DNA of 64,000 nucleotides from positions 62,001-126,000 of the forward strand of contig NZ_JAFIRA010000004.1 of assembly GCF_022848905.1 (NCBI RefSeq), written 5' to 3'. The position numbers and the translations under genes are program-made. Numbering within the stretch: the first letter of the stretch is position 1; the number at the start of each line of letters is the position of its first letter. The notes under the pieces are model-generated. The model was not told where the DNA came from, ran no database searches, and worked only from the letters and a program-made list of their open reading frames with translations. This document shows positions 53,155 to 61,871 of this stretch, piece after piece. Source of the DNA: Thermostichus vulcanus str. 'Rupite' (GTDB lineage: Bacteria > Cyanobacteriota > Cyanobacteriia > Thermostichales > Thermostichaceae).

Positions 53155-54603
53155 ATGACTACCGTTGAAGAGACCCGAAAAATCGTGGCAGAGGTTTTAG
53201 AAACCTATCCCGAAAAGGCCCAAAAAAAGCGGGCCAAACACCTGAATGTTTATGAAGAAGGCAAATCCGATTGTGGAGTCAAATCCAACATCAAATCGGT
53301 GCCGGGCGTCATGACCACCCGTGGCTGCGCCTTTGCCGGGGCCAAAGGGGTGGTGTGGGGGCCGGTCAAAGACATGATTCACCTCAGCCATGGGCCGGTT
53401 GGCTGTGGCTACTACTCCTGGTCCGGGCGGCGCAACTACTACGTCGGGGTGACCGGAGTGGACACCTTCGGCACCATGCAGTTCACCTCCGACTTTCAGG
53501 AGCGGGATGTTGTTTTCGGAGGTGACAAAAAACTGGCCAAAGTGCTGCTGGAGGCCAACGAACTCTTTCCGCTGGTCAAAGGCATCACCATTGAGTCGGA
53601 GTGCCCCGTCGGCCTGATTGGCGATGATATCGAGGCGGTGGCCAAAAAAGCCGCCAAAGAGATCGGTAAAACGGTGGTGCCCGTGCGCTGTGAAGGGTTC
53701 CGGGGGGTGTCGCAATCCCTGGGCCACCACATCGCCAACGACACCGTGCGGGATTGGGCCTTTCCCGTTGCCGACAAAAAAGCCAGGGAGGGATCCCTCA
53801 ACTTCCAGCCCACCCCCTATGATGTAGCGGTGATTGGGGATTACAACATCGGCGGTGATGCCTGGTCCTCGCGCATTTTATTGGAGGAGATCGGCCTGCG
53901 GGTAGTAACCCAGTTTTCTGGGGATGGCACCTGGAACGAGGTGCTGCTCTCCACCCAAGTGAAGCTGAACCTGATCCACTGCTACCGGTCGATGAACTAC
54001 ATCTGCCGCCACATGGAGGAAACCTACGGGATCCCCTGGTTGGAGTTCAACTTCTTTGGCCCCACCCATATTGCCCAATCTTTGCGGGCGATTGCCCAGC
54101 GGTTTGATGAAACCATCCAGGCCAAAGCCGAAGCTGTGATCGCCAAATACCAACCCCAAAGTGAGGCTGTGATCGCCAAATATCGCCCCCGTCTGGAAGG
54201 CAAGCGGGTGATGTTGATGGTGGGAGGGTTGCGGCCCCGCCATGTTATCCCGGCCTTCCGGGATCTGGGTATGGAGGTGATCGGCACGGGCTACGAGTTC
54301 GGCCACGGCGACGACTACAAGCGCACCGTCGAGTACATCGACGATGGCACCCTGATCTACGACGACGTGTCGGGCTATGAGTTTGAGGAATTTGCCAAAA
54401 AGCTGAAACCAGACCTGATCGCCGCCGGCATCAAAGAGAAGTACGTCTTTCAAAAAATGGCCCTACCCTTCCGCCAGATGCACTCCTGGGATTATTCCGG
54501 CCCCTACCACGGTTACGACGGCTTCGCGGTGTTTGCCCGCGATATGGATCTGGCCCTGAATAGCCCCACCTGGGGTTTGGTTCAGGCCCCCTGGAAGTCC
54601 TAG
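53155..54603 (+). CDS. nifD: Nitrogenase molybdenum-iron protein alpha chain NifD
   Basis: 482 residues. P-cluster ligands Cys58 ([10 protein letters not shown]), Cys84 ([10 protein letters not shown]) and Cys150 ([12 protein letters not shown]). FeMo-co ligands Cys276 ([11 protein letters not shown]) and His443 ([14 protein letters not shown]). A repeated block, [10 protein letters not shown] then [10 protein letters not shown] (residues 326-346), also occurs in other cyanobacterial NifD as far as I recall. No excision element interrupts the gene, unlike in heterocystous species. Confidence 0.98.
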   Translation: MTTVEETRKIVAEVLETYPEKAQKKRAKHLNVYEEGKSDCGVKSNIKSVPGVMTTRGCAFAGAKGVVWGPVKDMIHLSHGPVGCGYYSWSGRRNYYVGVTGVDTFGTMQFTSDFQERDVVFGGDKKLAKVLLEANELFPLVKGITIESECPVGLIGDDIEAVAKKAAKEIGKTVVPVRCEGFRGVSQSLGHHIANDTVRDWAFPVADKKAREGSLNFQPTPYDVAVIGDYNIGGDAWSSRILLEEIGLRVVTQFSGDGTWNEVLLSTQVKLNLIHCYRSMNYICRHMEETYGIPWLEFNFFGPTHIAQSLRAIAQRFDETIQAKAEAVIAKYQPQSEAVIAKYRPRLEGKRVMLMVGGLRPRHVIPAFRDLGMEVIGTGYEFGHGDDYKRTVEYIDDGTLIYDDVSGYEFEEFAKKLKPDLIAAGIKEKYVFQKMALPFRQMHSWDYSGPYHGYDGFAVFARDMDLALNSPTWGLVQAPWKS

Positions 54604-54645
54604 CTTGGGATCCCCCCTTGCCTGCCCCCCATTTGGAGACCCACC

Positions 54646-56181
54646 ATGCCACAGAATATCGAAGACATCAAAGATCATGCCCGCCTGTTTCAGGATCCCG
54701 ACTACCAGGCTCTGTTTCAGACCAAGCGCTCCTTTGAAGATGCCCCCAGCCCAGAGGAAGTGGCGCGGGTGGCGGAATGGACCCGCTCCTGGGAATACCG
54801 CGAGAAGAACTTCCAGCGGGAGGCCCTGACGATCAACCCAGCCAAAGCCTGTCAACCCCTGGGGGCAATCCTAGCGGCGGTCGGCTTTGAGGGAACCTTG
54901 CCCTTTGTGCACGGATCCCAGGGCTGTGTTGCCTATTTTCGCACCCATCTCACCCGCCATTTTAAGGAGCCGTTCTCGGCGGTCTCCTCCTCCATGACGG
55001 AAGATGCAGCCGTGTTTGGTGGCCTGAAAAACATGATCGAGGGCCTGGAAAACGCCTACACCCTCTATCAGCCCAAGATGATCGCCGTCTGCACCACCTG
55101 CATGGCGGAGGTGATCGGGGATGACCTGGGGGCCTTCATCACCACCGCCAAAAACGAGGGATCCCTGCCCCAGGATTTTCTGGTGCCCTATGCCCACACC
55201 CCCAGCTTTGTGGGATCCCATATCACCGGCTACGACAACATGCTCAAGGGCATTCTCACCACCCTGACCCAGCCGGTGGGTCGTACCGGCAGCAACGGCA
55301 CCGTCAACGTCATACCCGGCTTTGACACCTACATGGGCAACCTGCGGGAGATCAAGCGCATTTTCGACTTGTTTGGGATCCCGCTTACCCTGCTGGCGGA
55401 CAACTCCGAGTACTTGGATTCCCCCAACGAAGGTACTTTCCATATGTATCCGGGAGGAACTCCTCTAGAGGCAGCAGCCCAGTGCCTCAACGCGGACGCC
55501 AGCATCTCGCTGCAGCGCTACACCACCCCCAAAACCCTGGAGTTTTTGGCGGAAGGTACCGGCCAGCCCACCGTCACCGCCCGCCCCTTTGGCATCCGGG
55601 GCACCGATCACTTCTTGATGCAGTTGTCAGAACTAACGGGCAAGCCCATCCCCCGCGAACTGGAGATCGAGCGCGGACGGGCGGTGGATGCTTTCACCGA
55701 CTCCCAAGCCTGGATCCACGGCAAGCGGGTGGCCCTCTACGGGGATCCCGACCTGGTGATGGGGCTGCTGAGTCTTCTCTTGGAGTTGGGAGCAGAACCC
55801 GTGCACGTGGTGGTCACCAACAGCAATGAGGAGTTCGAAGCGGAGGCGCGGGCGCTGCTGGCCTCCAGTCCCTATGGACAAGGGGCCACCGTCTGGGGAG
55901 GCAGAGACCTCTGGCATCTGCGTTCCCTGATGTTTACCGAACCGGTGGATCTGCTGATCGGCAACTCCTACGGCAAGTATCTGTGGCGGGATACGGGTAC
56001 CCCACTGGTGCGCATCGGCTACCCGATCTTCGATCGGCATCACCTGCATCGCTACCCCACCTACGGTTACCAAGGGGCGCTCAATCTGCTCAACTGGATC
56101 ATCAACACCATTTTGGATGAGGCGGACCGGCGCAGCTTTATCCCCGGCAAAACGGACATTTCCTTTGATTTGATCCGCTAA
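54646..56181 (+). CDS. nifK: Nitrogenase molybdenum-iron protein beta chain NifK
   Basis: 511 residues. P-cluster ligands Cys69 ([11 protein letters not shown]), Cys94 ([11 protein letters not shown]) and Cys152 ([12 protein letters not shown]) are present. Other family blocks: [67 protein letters not shown], and the C terminus DISFDLIR. Pairs with NifD in the alpha2beta2 enzyme. It follows nifD by 42 bp. Confidence 0.98.
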   Translation: MPQNIEDIKDHARLFQDPDYQALFQTKRSFEDAPSPEEVARVAEWTRSWEYREKNFQREALTINPAKACQPLGAILAAVGFEGTLPFVHGSQGCVAYFRTHLTRHFKEPFSAVSSSMTEDAAVFGGLKNMIEGLENAYTLYQPKMIAVCTTCMAEVIGDDLGAFITTAKNEGSLPQDFLVPYAHTPSFVGSHITGYDNMLKGILTTLTQPVGRTGSNGTVNVIPGFDTYMGNLREIKRIFDLFGIPLTLLADNSEYLDSPNEGTFHMYPGGTPLEAAAQCLNADASISLQRYTTPKTLEFLAEGTGQPTVTARPFGIRGTDHFLMQLSELTGKPIPRELEIERGRAVDAFTDSQAWIHGKRVALYGDPDLVMGLLSLLLELGAEPVHVVVTNSNEEFEAEARALLASSPYGQGATVWGGRDLWHLRSLMFTEPVDLLIGNSYGKYLWRDTGTPLVRIGYPIFDRHHLHRYPTYGYQGALNLLNWIINTILDEADRRSFIPGKTDISFDLIR

Positions 56182-56393
56182 GCCCACCCCAAACGGGATC
56201 CCCCAGACCCAACTCCGGCGGGATCCCTTGGCTCTCTCACGGCCTTATTCCATGCCTTCTTCCGGATCTCCCGAAGCTCTGTGAAGAGGTGGGAATGGGG
56301 TTGAATTAACCGAATCTATGGATTTTGGATGACTTGGGGCGGGCTCACCTAGCCTAAAAACTGAGACCGATTTCTTCCCTCGGAGGATGGATT
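56182..56393 (+). promoter_or_regulatory. Spacer between nifK and nifV
   Basis: 212 bp without a gene. Two GGGATCCC palindromes (about 56194-56227) lie near the nifK end. A separate nifV promoter is possible but I see no clear boxes. GGAGG at 56382-56386 serves nifV. Confidence 0.4.
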
Positions 56394-57560
56394 GTGATGA
56401 AACCCTCCATTATTCTCAACGACACCACCCTCAGGGATGGCGAGCAAGCGGCGGGTGTAGCCTTTCAAATTCCTGAGAAGATCTCCATTGCGGCCCTTCT
56501 GGATGCCATTGGCGTGCCGGAGATCGAAGTCGGGATCCCGGCTATGGGCGCTGTGGAAACCGAAGCCATCCGCGCCATCGTCAGCCTGGGGTTGCAAGCT
56601 CAACTGCTGGGCTGGAACCGGGCGGTACCCGCCGACATTTTGGCCTCCATTGGCTGTGGCCTGAGGCGGGTTCACATTTCAGTACCTGTGTCAGATCTGC
56701 AGATCGCAGCCAAGTTCGGAGGGGATCGCTCACGGCTGCTCAACCAACTGCGCCAATCGGTGCAAATGGCCACGGGACAGGGGCTGTGGGTATCGGTGGG
56801 GGCGGAAGATGCCAGCCGGGCCACCCTGGAGCAGGTGATCGAGCTGGCCCGTCAGGCGCAAGCTTGGGGGGCGCAACGCTTCCGCTACTGCGACACGGTA
56901 GGTATTTTGGATCCCTTTAGCACCTACGACCAAATTAGCCGTCTGGTGCAAGCCATCGACATTCCTGTGGAGATGCACACCCACGATGACCTGGGGATGG
57001 CCACCGCCAATGCCCTGGCCGGGATCCGCGCCGGAGCCACCGCTGTCAACACCACCGTCAACGGCCTTGGGGAACGGGCAGGTAACGCCCCTCTGGAAGA
57101 AGTGGTGATGGCCCTGCGCCACAGCGCCGGAATTGATGTAGGGATCGATACTTGCCGTCTGCGGGAGCTCTCCCAGCAGGTGATCCGGGCCACTGGCACC
57201 CCCCTGCCCCCCTGGAAGGCCATCGTCGGCGACAACGCCTTTGCCCATGAGTCCGGCATCCATGCGGCGGGGGTTCTACGGGATCCGCAAACCTACGAGC
57301 CTTTTCCCCCCGAAGTGGTAGGTAGCCAGCGCCGCCTGGTGTTGGGCAAACACTCGGGCCGACATCTGCTGGTGCAGGTACTCCAGGAGCACGGGATCCC
57401 GTTGGAACAACTCTCACCGCAGCATCTGGAAACCCTTTTGGAACAGGTGCGCCAGCACGTCACCCAGTCCAAGCGTCCCATCCCGGTCGCCGAACTGACC
57501 GAGTGGGTTCAGCACACCCTTCAGCACACCCTCAAGGAGCCCCACTCCGATGTCTTCTAA
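56394..57560 (+). CDS. nifV: Homocitrate synthase NifV
   Basis: 388 residues from GTG 56394, or 387 from the adjacent ATG 56397; GGAGG 7 bp before GTG favours the first. DRE-TIM metallolyase family: ILNDTTLRDGEQAAGVAF, RFRYCDTVGILDPF, EMHTHDDLGMATANALAG, NTTVNGLGERAGNAPLEEVV and FAHESGIHAAGVLRDPQTYEPF. Makes homocitrate for FeMo-co from 2-oxoglutarate and acetyl-CoA. The C terminus contains a small internal repeat, QHTLQHTLKE. It overlaps the next small ORF by 11 bp. Confidence 0.95.
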   Translation: MMKPSIILNDTTLRDGEQAAGVAFQIPEKISIAALLDAIGVPEIEVGIPAMGAVETEAIRAIVSLGLQAQLLGWNRAVPADILASIGCGLRRVHISVPVSDLQIAAKFGGDRSRLLNQLRQSVQMATGQGLWVSVGAEDASRATLEQVIELARQAQAWGAQRFRYCDTVGILDPFSTYDQISRLVQAIDIPVEMHTHDDLGMATANALAGIRAGATAVNTTVNGLGERAGNAPLEEVVMALRHSAGIDVGIDTCRLRELSQQVIRATGTPLPPWKAIVGDNAFAHESGIHAAGVLRDPQTYEPFPPEVVGSQRRLVLGKHSGRHLLVQVLQEHGIPLEQLSPQHLETLLEQVRQHVTQSKRPIPVAELTEWVQHTLQHTLKEPHSDVF

Positions 57561-57693
57561 CCCATTACCCTTGGATCCCAAGTCGCAGCAGATTTTGGCG
57601 GCTGTGTATCATCGGGCCCGCCAGATGCGTCGCGGCCTGACTCGCCAGGAGATCTATCAACTGCTCACCGAAGCCACGGGAGGTACCTCATGA
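57550..57693 (+). CDS. Small 47-residue ORF between nifV and nifZ
   Basis: Starts ATG 57550 inside the end of nifV and stops TGA 57691-57693, overlapping the nifZ start (ATGA). Encodes MSSNPLPLDPKSQQILAAVY then HRARQMRRGLTRQEIYQLLT and a short end: a basic helical protein. Perfect overlap on both sides argues for real translation. A GGAGG inside its last codons (57679-57683) is the nifZ ribosome-binding site. I do not recognise a named family. Confidence 0.65.
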   Translation: MSSNPLPLDPKSQQILAAVYHRARQMRRGLTRQEIYQLLTEATGGTS

Positions 57694-57953
57694 GCGACGA
57701 ACTGGAATTGGATCAGCGACCTCAATTCGAGCTGGGGGATAAGGTTCGCATTTGTAAGCCGATTCGCAACGATGGCACCTTCTTTGGCCAGCCCATGGGA
57801 AAAATTTTAGCCGTCCCCGGCGATGAGGGCTACGTGGTTTACATTGGCACCTTTCTGCAACGGTTTTACATCTATGCCGTCCATTGTCTGACCAAAGGCT
57901 TTGTGGTGGGGTGCCGCGCCAAAGAACTCGAACTTGTGGAGAAAAACCCATGA
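57690..57953 (+). CDS. nifZ: Nitrogenase maturation protein NifZ
   Basis: 87 residues. NifZ core: FELGDKVRICKPIRNDGTFF, GQPMGKILAVPGDEGYVVYI, GTFLQRFYIYAVHCLTKGFVVGCRAKEL (split on reading). NifZ helps form the second P cluster of the MoFe protein. Overlaps both neighbours by 4 bp (small ORF and nifT), so the three are translated together. Confidence 0.93.
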   Translation: MSDELELDQRPQFELGDKVRICKPIRNDGTFFGQPMGKILAVPGDEGYVVYIGTFLQRFYIYAVHCLTKGFVVGCRAKELELVEKNP

Positions 57954-58156
57954 AAGTCATTCTGCACCAAAGTGCCTACGGACATCTGATGGTCTATGTT
58001 CCCAAAAAAGACCTGGAAGAATCGGTTGTGGCCAAACGGTTGGAAGCGGAACAAACCATTGTTACGCTAGCCAATGGCTGGGAATTATCCATCAACAATC
58101 TACCGGATCCCTTGCCCCTGCCCAGGACTGTAGAAGCCAAACACGTTCGATCCTAG
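57950..58156 (+). CDS. nifT: Nitrogen fixation protein NifT
   Basis: 68 residues: MKVILHQSAYGHLMVYVPKK, DLEESVVAKRLEAEQTIVTL, ANGWELSINNLPDPLPLPRT. The NifT/FixU family is short and conserved in nif operons; its role is unclear and mutants have weak effects. Last nif gene of the rightward run; overlaps nifZ by 4 bp. Confidence 0.92.
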   Translation: MKVILHQSAYGHLMVYVPKKDLEESVVAKRLEAEQTIVTLANGWELSINNLPDPLPLPRTVEAKHVRS

Positions 58157-58200
58157 GAGCGCTTCTTAGGATCCCTTGGCCATCCCATTTGATACCCGGT

Positions 58201-59502
58201 ATGTTTGCCAAATTCATTTCAAACTCAAACGATACGTCTCTGCTTACAGCAACGGGTGCTTCAGAAGCAGACTTCACCTTATTTGGACAACCGGCTCGCC
58301 AGGGCCGCTGGCTCTTCATTCCCCTTGGGATCCTTGTGCTGCTGTGCTTGGGAACGGTGTATTCCTGGAGCATTTTCCGCAAGCCTCTCGAAGCCGAACT
58401 AGGGATCCCGACCGCCGATAGTCTGCTCCCCTACACCTTTGCCCTGGTGTTCTACGCCGCCCTGATGCCCATTACGGGGTTTGTCATTCCTCGCTGGGGA
58501 TCCCGGCGGGTGCTGGCTTTGGGGGGTAGCATTGTGGGCCTGGGCTACATCCTGGCCAGTTTTGCCAACACGATTGGCTGGGTCACCCTCAGCTATGGCG
58601 CTCTCGCCGGCGCGGGGGTGGGGATAGCCTATGGGGTGCCGATGGTGGTGGTGGCGCGTTGGCTGCCGGATCGCAAAGGACTAGCGGTGGGGTTGACCAT
58701 CATCGGCTTTGGTTTGTCCCCTCTGATCACAGCTCCCTTAGCCAATTATTGGATCGAAGCGCTCGGTGTTCGGTCAACCCTACGGTTGCTCGGGATCCTC
58801 TTTGGGGTCGTGATTGTCGCCCTATCTACCCAGCTCAAGTTGCCCCCCACCGACTGGATCCCGGTTCGGGCAGAATCTATCCCCGCACAAATCTCCGGCC
58901 ATTTCTCCAGCCATTCTTCTGCTCTGTTCAAAACTCGGTCTTTTTACGGGTTGTGGATCTGCTACGCCATCGGTACCTTGATCGGGTTAAGTGCGATTGG
59001 CATCTCCAGCCCGGTTGGAGAAGAACTGATCGGCTTGGATCCCACGTTGGCTGCCAGTAGCGTGGCTTTGTTTGCCATTTTTAATGGGCTAAGTCGTCCC
59101 CTATTCGGTTGGTTGGCCGACCACTTTCAACCCCATCAGGTGGCCACAGGATCCTATGGCTTGGTGATTCTGGCCTGTGGGCTGATGATGGTCTCGCCCC
59201 AGGGATCCTTGGTGTCCTATTGGGTGGCGTTTTCGTTGCTGTGGTTCTGTCTGGGGGGCTGGCTGGCGATGGCCCCTACTCTGACCCTGCGCCTGTTTAA
59301 CCCCGCTCGCTATGCCCAAAACTATGGGGTTGTCTTTACCGCCTATGGGGTTGGGGCCTTGACCGGGACGATGATCACCGGGCAGATCCGCGACTGGCTG
59401 GGCAGCTATAGCTATATCTTCTACGGGATGGCGGTTTTGGCGATACTGGGGATCCTGGTGGCCAACGTTTTTTTGAGGGAGATGATGGTGGAGGCGAAGT
59501 GA
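58201..59502 (+). CDS. OFA-family MFS transporter (oxalate/formate antiporter-like)
   Basis: 433 residues from ATG 58201 with about 12 membrane helices. OFA signs: LCLGTVYSWSIFRKPLEAELG in helix 1, GSRRVLALGGSIVGLGYILASF, AYGVPMVVVARWLPDRKGLAVGLTIIGFGLSP, NGLSRPLFGWLADHF. The family moves small carboxylates such as oxalate, formate or pyruvate; the substrate here is unknown. It lies 44 bp after nifT on the same strand, so it may be co-expressed with nif genes. Confidence 0.85.
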   Translation: MFAKFISNSNDTSLLTATGASEADFTLFGQPARQGRWLFIPLGILVLLCLGTVYSWSIFRKPLEAELGIPTADSLLPYTFALVFYAALMPITGFVIPRWGSRRVLALGGSIVGLGYILASFANTIGWVTLSYGALAGAGVGIAYGVPMVVVARWLPDRKGLAVGLTIIGFGLSPLITAPLANYWIEALGVRSTLRLLGILFGVVIVALSTQLKLPPTDWIPVRAESIPAQISGHFSSHSSALFKTRSFYGLWICYAIGTLIGLSAIGISSPVGEELIGLDPTLAASSVALFAIFNGLSRPLFGWLADHFQPHQVATGSYGLVILACGLMMVSPQGSLVSYWVAFSLLWFCLGGWLAMAPTLTLRLFNPARYAQNYGVVFTAYGVGALTGTMITGQIRDWLGSYSYIFYGMAVLAILGILVANVFLREMMVEAK

Positions 59503-59592
59503 GTTGAGTTCCTCTACCAACAAAGATATAGGCTCTGTCCCATCAAAACCCCCGGCACTTCAAGGGTGCCCCAGCCTGCCCTCGGCATTTTC

Positions 59593-59614
59593 GGAGCATC
59601 AAAGGAGCATCAAA
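59593..59614. repeat. Perfect 11-bp tandem duplication upstream of the FMN reductase gene
   Basis: GGAGCATCAAA at 59593-59603 and 59604-59614, in the 206-bp gap after the transporter gene. Nearby, GTGTCAGTGTCAG is a shorter repeat. Confidence 0.8.
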
Positions 59615-59708
59615 GAGGTGTCAGTGTCAGTATTGCTCCAACAGGTGACCCAAGGGGCACAGTAAGCGGATCCCTGGTACAACGGAGACAGCCTTCTGCT
59701 TTTGGCCC

Positions 59709-60239
59709 ATGCCTGATATCCTTCTGCTCTCTGGGAGTCCTAGTGCTTCTTCTCGCTCGGAAGCTGTCTTACATCATGCCGCCGGGATCCTGGCCAATTC
59801 GGGATTGACCACTCAGTTCGTTTCGGTGCGAGATTTGCCTCCCGAAGATCTGGTGCTGGCCAAGTTTGATAGCCCTCAGCTCAAGCAGATTCAAGAAAAG
59901 GTGGCCCAAGCCGCTGGGATCATCCTCTCTGCCCCCGTTTACAAAGCTTCTTATCCGGGTGTGTTTAAGGCCCTGCTGGATTTGCTGGATCAGGATGCCC
60001 TCACGGGTAAGGTGATTCTGCCCATCGCAACTGCGGGCACTTTGGCCCACTTGCTCTCCATCGACTTTGCCATGAAACCTGTGCTGGCAGTGATGGGGGC
60101 AACCCATATTTTGAAAGGGATTTACATCCTCAGTTCTCAAATTCAGTTCGATGCTGCCGGAACCCTCCAGTTGGAGCCTGACATCGAAGAACGCCTGCAA
60201 ACTGGGATCCAAGCCCTTGTGCAAGCGGTGAACCGGTAA
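59709..60239 (+). CDS. ssuE: NADPH-dependent FMN reductase, SsuE-like
   Basis: 176 residues of the flavodoxin-like fold. ILLLSGSPSASSRSEAVLHH is the FMN phosphate loop; IILSAPVYKASYPGVFKALLDLLDQDALTGKVILPIATAG (read in pieces) is the SsuE block. It supplies reduced FMN to monooxygenases such as alkanesulfonate monooxygenase SsuD. No ssuD or sulfonate transporter is next to it, so its partner is unknown. Confidence 0.85.
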   Translation: MPDILLLSGSPSASSRSEAVLHHAAGILANSGLTTQFVSVRDLPPEDLVLAKFDSPQLKQIQEKVAQAAGIILSAPVYKASYPGVFKALLDLLDQDALTGKVILPIATAGTLAHLLSIDFAMKPVLAVMGATHILKGIYILSSQIQFDAAGTLQLEPDIEERLQTGIQALVQAVNR

Positions 60240-60306
60240 GTTCTTATCAGTTCTCGAAATCTTCTCTCAAACTCTTAAATCGCTTCACCCGTTATTTGGC
60301 CAGCCC

Positions 60307-61251
60307 GTGCAAATTCAAATTCGCCATCTCATTGAATATCGCTACAGTCGTCCCGCCCAACTGGAACCCCATACGGTGCGATTGCGACCGCGCTGCGACG
60401 GGATCCAGAACCTCTTGGCCTTTGACTTGCAGGTGGATCCGCCCCCGGTTGGCCAATCTCCCCTAGTAGATCTGGAGGGCAACGCAACCGACCAAGTTTG
60501 GTTTGGGGATCCCACAGAGCATCTGCGCATCCAAACTCAGGCCACTGTCCAAACCTTGCGGCACAACCCCTTCGACTACCTCCTCTTCGACTGGGCCACC
60601 CACCTGCCCATCGACTATCCCCGCAGCTTGGCAGCTCAATTGCAACCCTACCTAACCCCGCAAGCGGATGCCAGCCTCCAAACCCTAGCCTGGGAACTTT
60701 GGGATCAGGTACACGGGGAGAGTACCGCTTTTTTGCAAGCGCTGAACCAGCGCATCCATACAGAATGCCGTTACATTCTGCGGGAAAAAGGGGATCCCTG
60801 GCCTGCCAGCCTGACATGGCAGCGCAAAACCGGATCCTGCCGAGATTTGACCCTGCTGTATATGGAGGTGTGCCGAACCGTGGGCTTAGCAGCACGATTT
60901 GTCAGTGGCTACCAAGTGAGTGGGCCGGAGTTGCCCGAGGAAGAAGGCAATGCAACAGAATCGGATCCCGTTGTTCATCATCATCTCCATGCCTGGGCAG
61001 AAGTGTATTTGCCGGGGGCGGGATGGCGGGGGTTTGACCCCACCCAAGGGTTGGCAGTAGCCGATCGGCATGTGGCCTTGGCCGCCAGCGCTCATCCGAG
61101 CGGCGCGGCCCCGATCCGCGGCCATTGGTTGGGACGGGGCATTCAAAGCAACCTGCACTACAGCATCAGCCTAGAGGTCAGTGACAATATCAGTGGCAAT
61201 ATTCAAGGCCCAGTCCAACGGCTTTCAGCAGCCGGTTTGCACCCTGTCTAA
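60307..61251 (+). CDS. Transglutaminase-like cysteine protease family protein
   Basis: 314 residues from GTG 60307 (MQIQIRHLIEYRYSRPAQLEPHTVRLRPR). N-terminal bacterial transglutaminase-associated domain, then the catalytic triad region: Cys in RKTGSCRDLTLLYMEVCRTVGLAARFVSGY, His in HHHLHAWAEVYLPGAGWRGFDPTQGL, with the following Asp. Such proteins are cytoplasmic peptidases or amidases, often beside alpha-E proteins and circularly permuted ATP-grasp genes; none is seen here. It lies 67 bp after the reductase. Confidence 0.88.
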   Translation: MQIQIRHLIEYRYSRPAQLEPHTVRLRPRCDGIQNLLAFDLQVDPPPVGQSPLVDLEGNATDQVWFGDPTEHLRIQTQATVQTLRHNPFDYLLFDWATHLPIDYPRSLAAQLQPYLTPQADASLQTLAWELWDQVHGESTAFLQALNQRIHTECRYILREKGDPWPASLTWQRKTGSCRDLTLLYMEVCRTVGLAARFVSGYQVSGPELPEEEGNATESDPVVHHHLHAWAEVYLPGAGWRGFDPTQGLAVADRHVALAASAHPSGAAPIRGHWLGRGIQSNLHYSISLEVSDNISGNIQGPVQRLSAAGLHPV

Positions 61252-61364
61252 TGGGCCAATCCAATTGCAGTGTCTCCCCGAAAAAGGTTCTGGCTGGATC
61301 CCAAAGCGGCGGTGTAAGATGACGGAGTTTAGCCAAGCTTTAGAGAGTTTGCCGAGGGATCCCG

Positions 61365-61871
61365 TTGACCCAGTCTATTGATATCTCCGCTAGCGTCGAT
61401 ACGTTTTTGCAGGAGTTGGCCGCTATTCAGCAGGTGGGGCCGAAGCGAGTCGCAATCCTGGGTAGTCGTCATGTGCCCATTACCCACCAGTATTTGATCG
61501 AGACCCTCAGTTACGCCCTAGCCCTAACTGGCAACCACATCCTCACCTCTGGGGCCATTGGCACCAATCTGGCGGTGATTCGTGGGGCCATGCGAGCAGA
61601 TATGAAATCCCTGACGGTAATCCTGCCGCAAAGTTTGGAGCGGCAACCCGCAGAGTCGCGGGCCAGCCTGGAGCAGGTGCTCCATCTGGTGGAACACCCT
61701 GAGAACGACCATCTTTCCTTGGCAGAGGCCAGCCACCTGTGCAATCTCGAAATCATCAGCAAGTGCCAGCAGTTGATTTGCTTTGTGTTTCACGACAGCG
61801 TCACGTTATTGGAGGCCTGCAAGCACGCAGAAGATCAACACAAATTGGTAACCCTCTTCTATTTCGACTGA
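61365..61871 (+). CDS. DprA/LOG-like Rossmann-fold protein of cyanobacteria
   Basis: 168 residues from TTG 61365, the only in-frame start that fits. VGPKRVAILGSRHVPITHQYLIETLSYAL, HILTSGAIGTNLAVIRGAMRA, SLTVILPQSLERQPAESRASL and LEACKHAEDQHKLVTLFYFD follow a cyanobacterial family annotated as DNA recombination-mediator A-like. DNA binding is not demonstrated. A 20-codon frame (61319-61381, beginning MTEFSQALESLPRDP) overlaps the start and may couple translation. The 3' end overlaps the convergent nucleotidyltransferase gene by 13 bp. Confidence 0.8.
   Translation: MTQSIDISASVDTFLQELAAIQQVGPKRVAILGSRHVPITHQYLIETLSYALALTGNHILTSGAIGTNLAVIRGAMRADMKSLTVILPQSLERQPAESRASLEQVLHLVEHPENDHLSLAEASHLCNLEIISKCQQLICFVFHDSVTLLEACKHAEDQHKLVTLFYFD

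Noticed and set aside
53155-54603. Internal repeat in NifD ([10 protein letters not shown] / [10 protein letters not shown]) as a strain-specific duplication
   Set aside because: As I recall, Anabaena NifD has a similar doubled segment here, so it is ancestral rather than novel.
54646-56181. Apparent loss of a P-cluster cysteine in NifK at [13 protein letters not shown]
   Set aside because: The cysteine at this place in Azotobacter (EPVSC) is not a cluster ligand. The true ligands ([18 protein letters not shown]) are all present.
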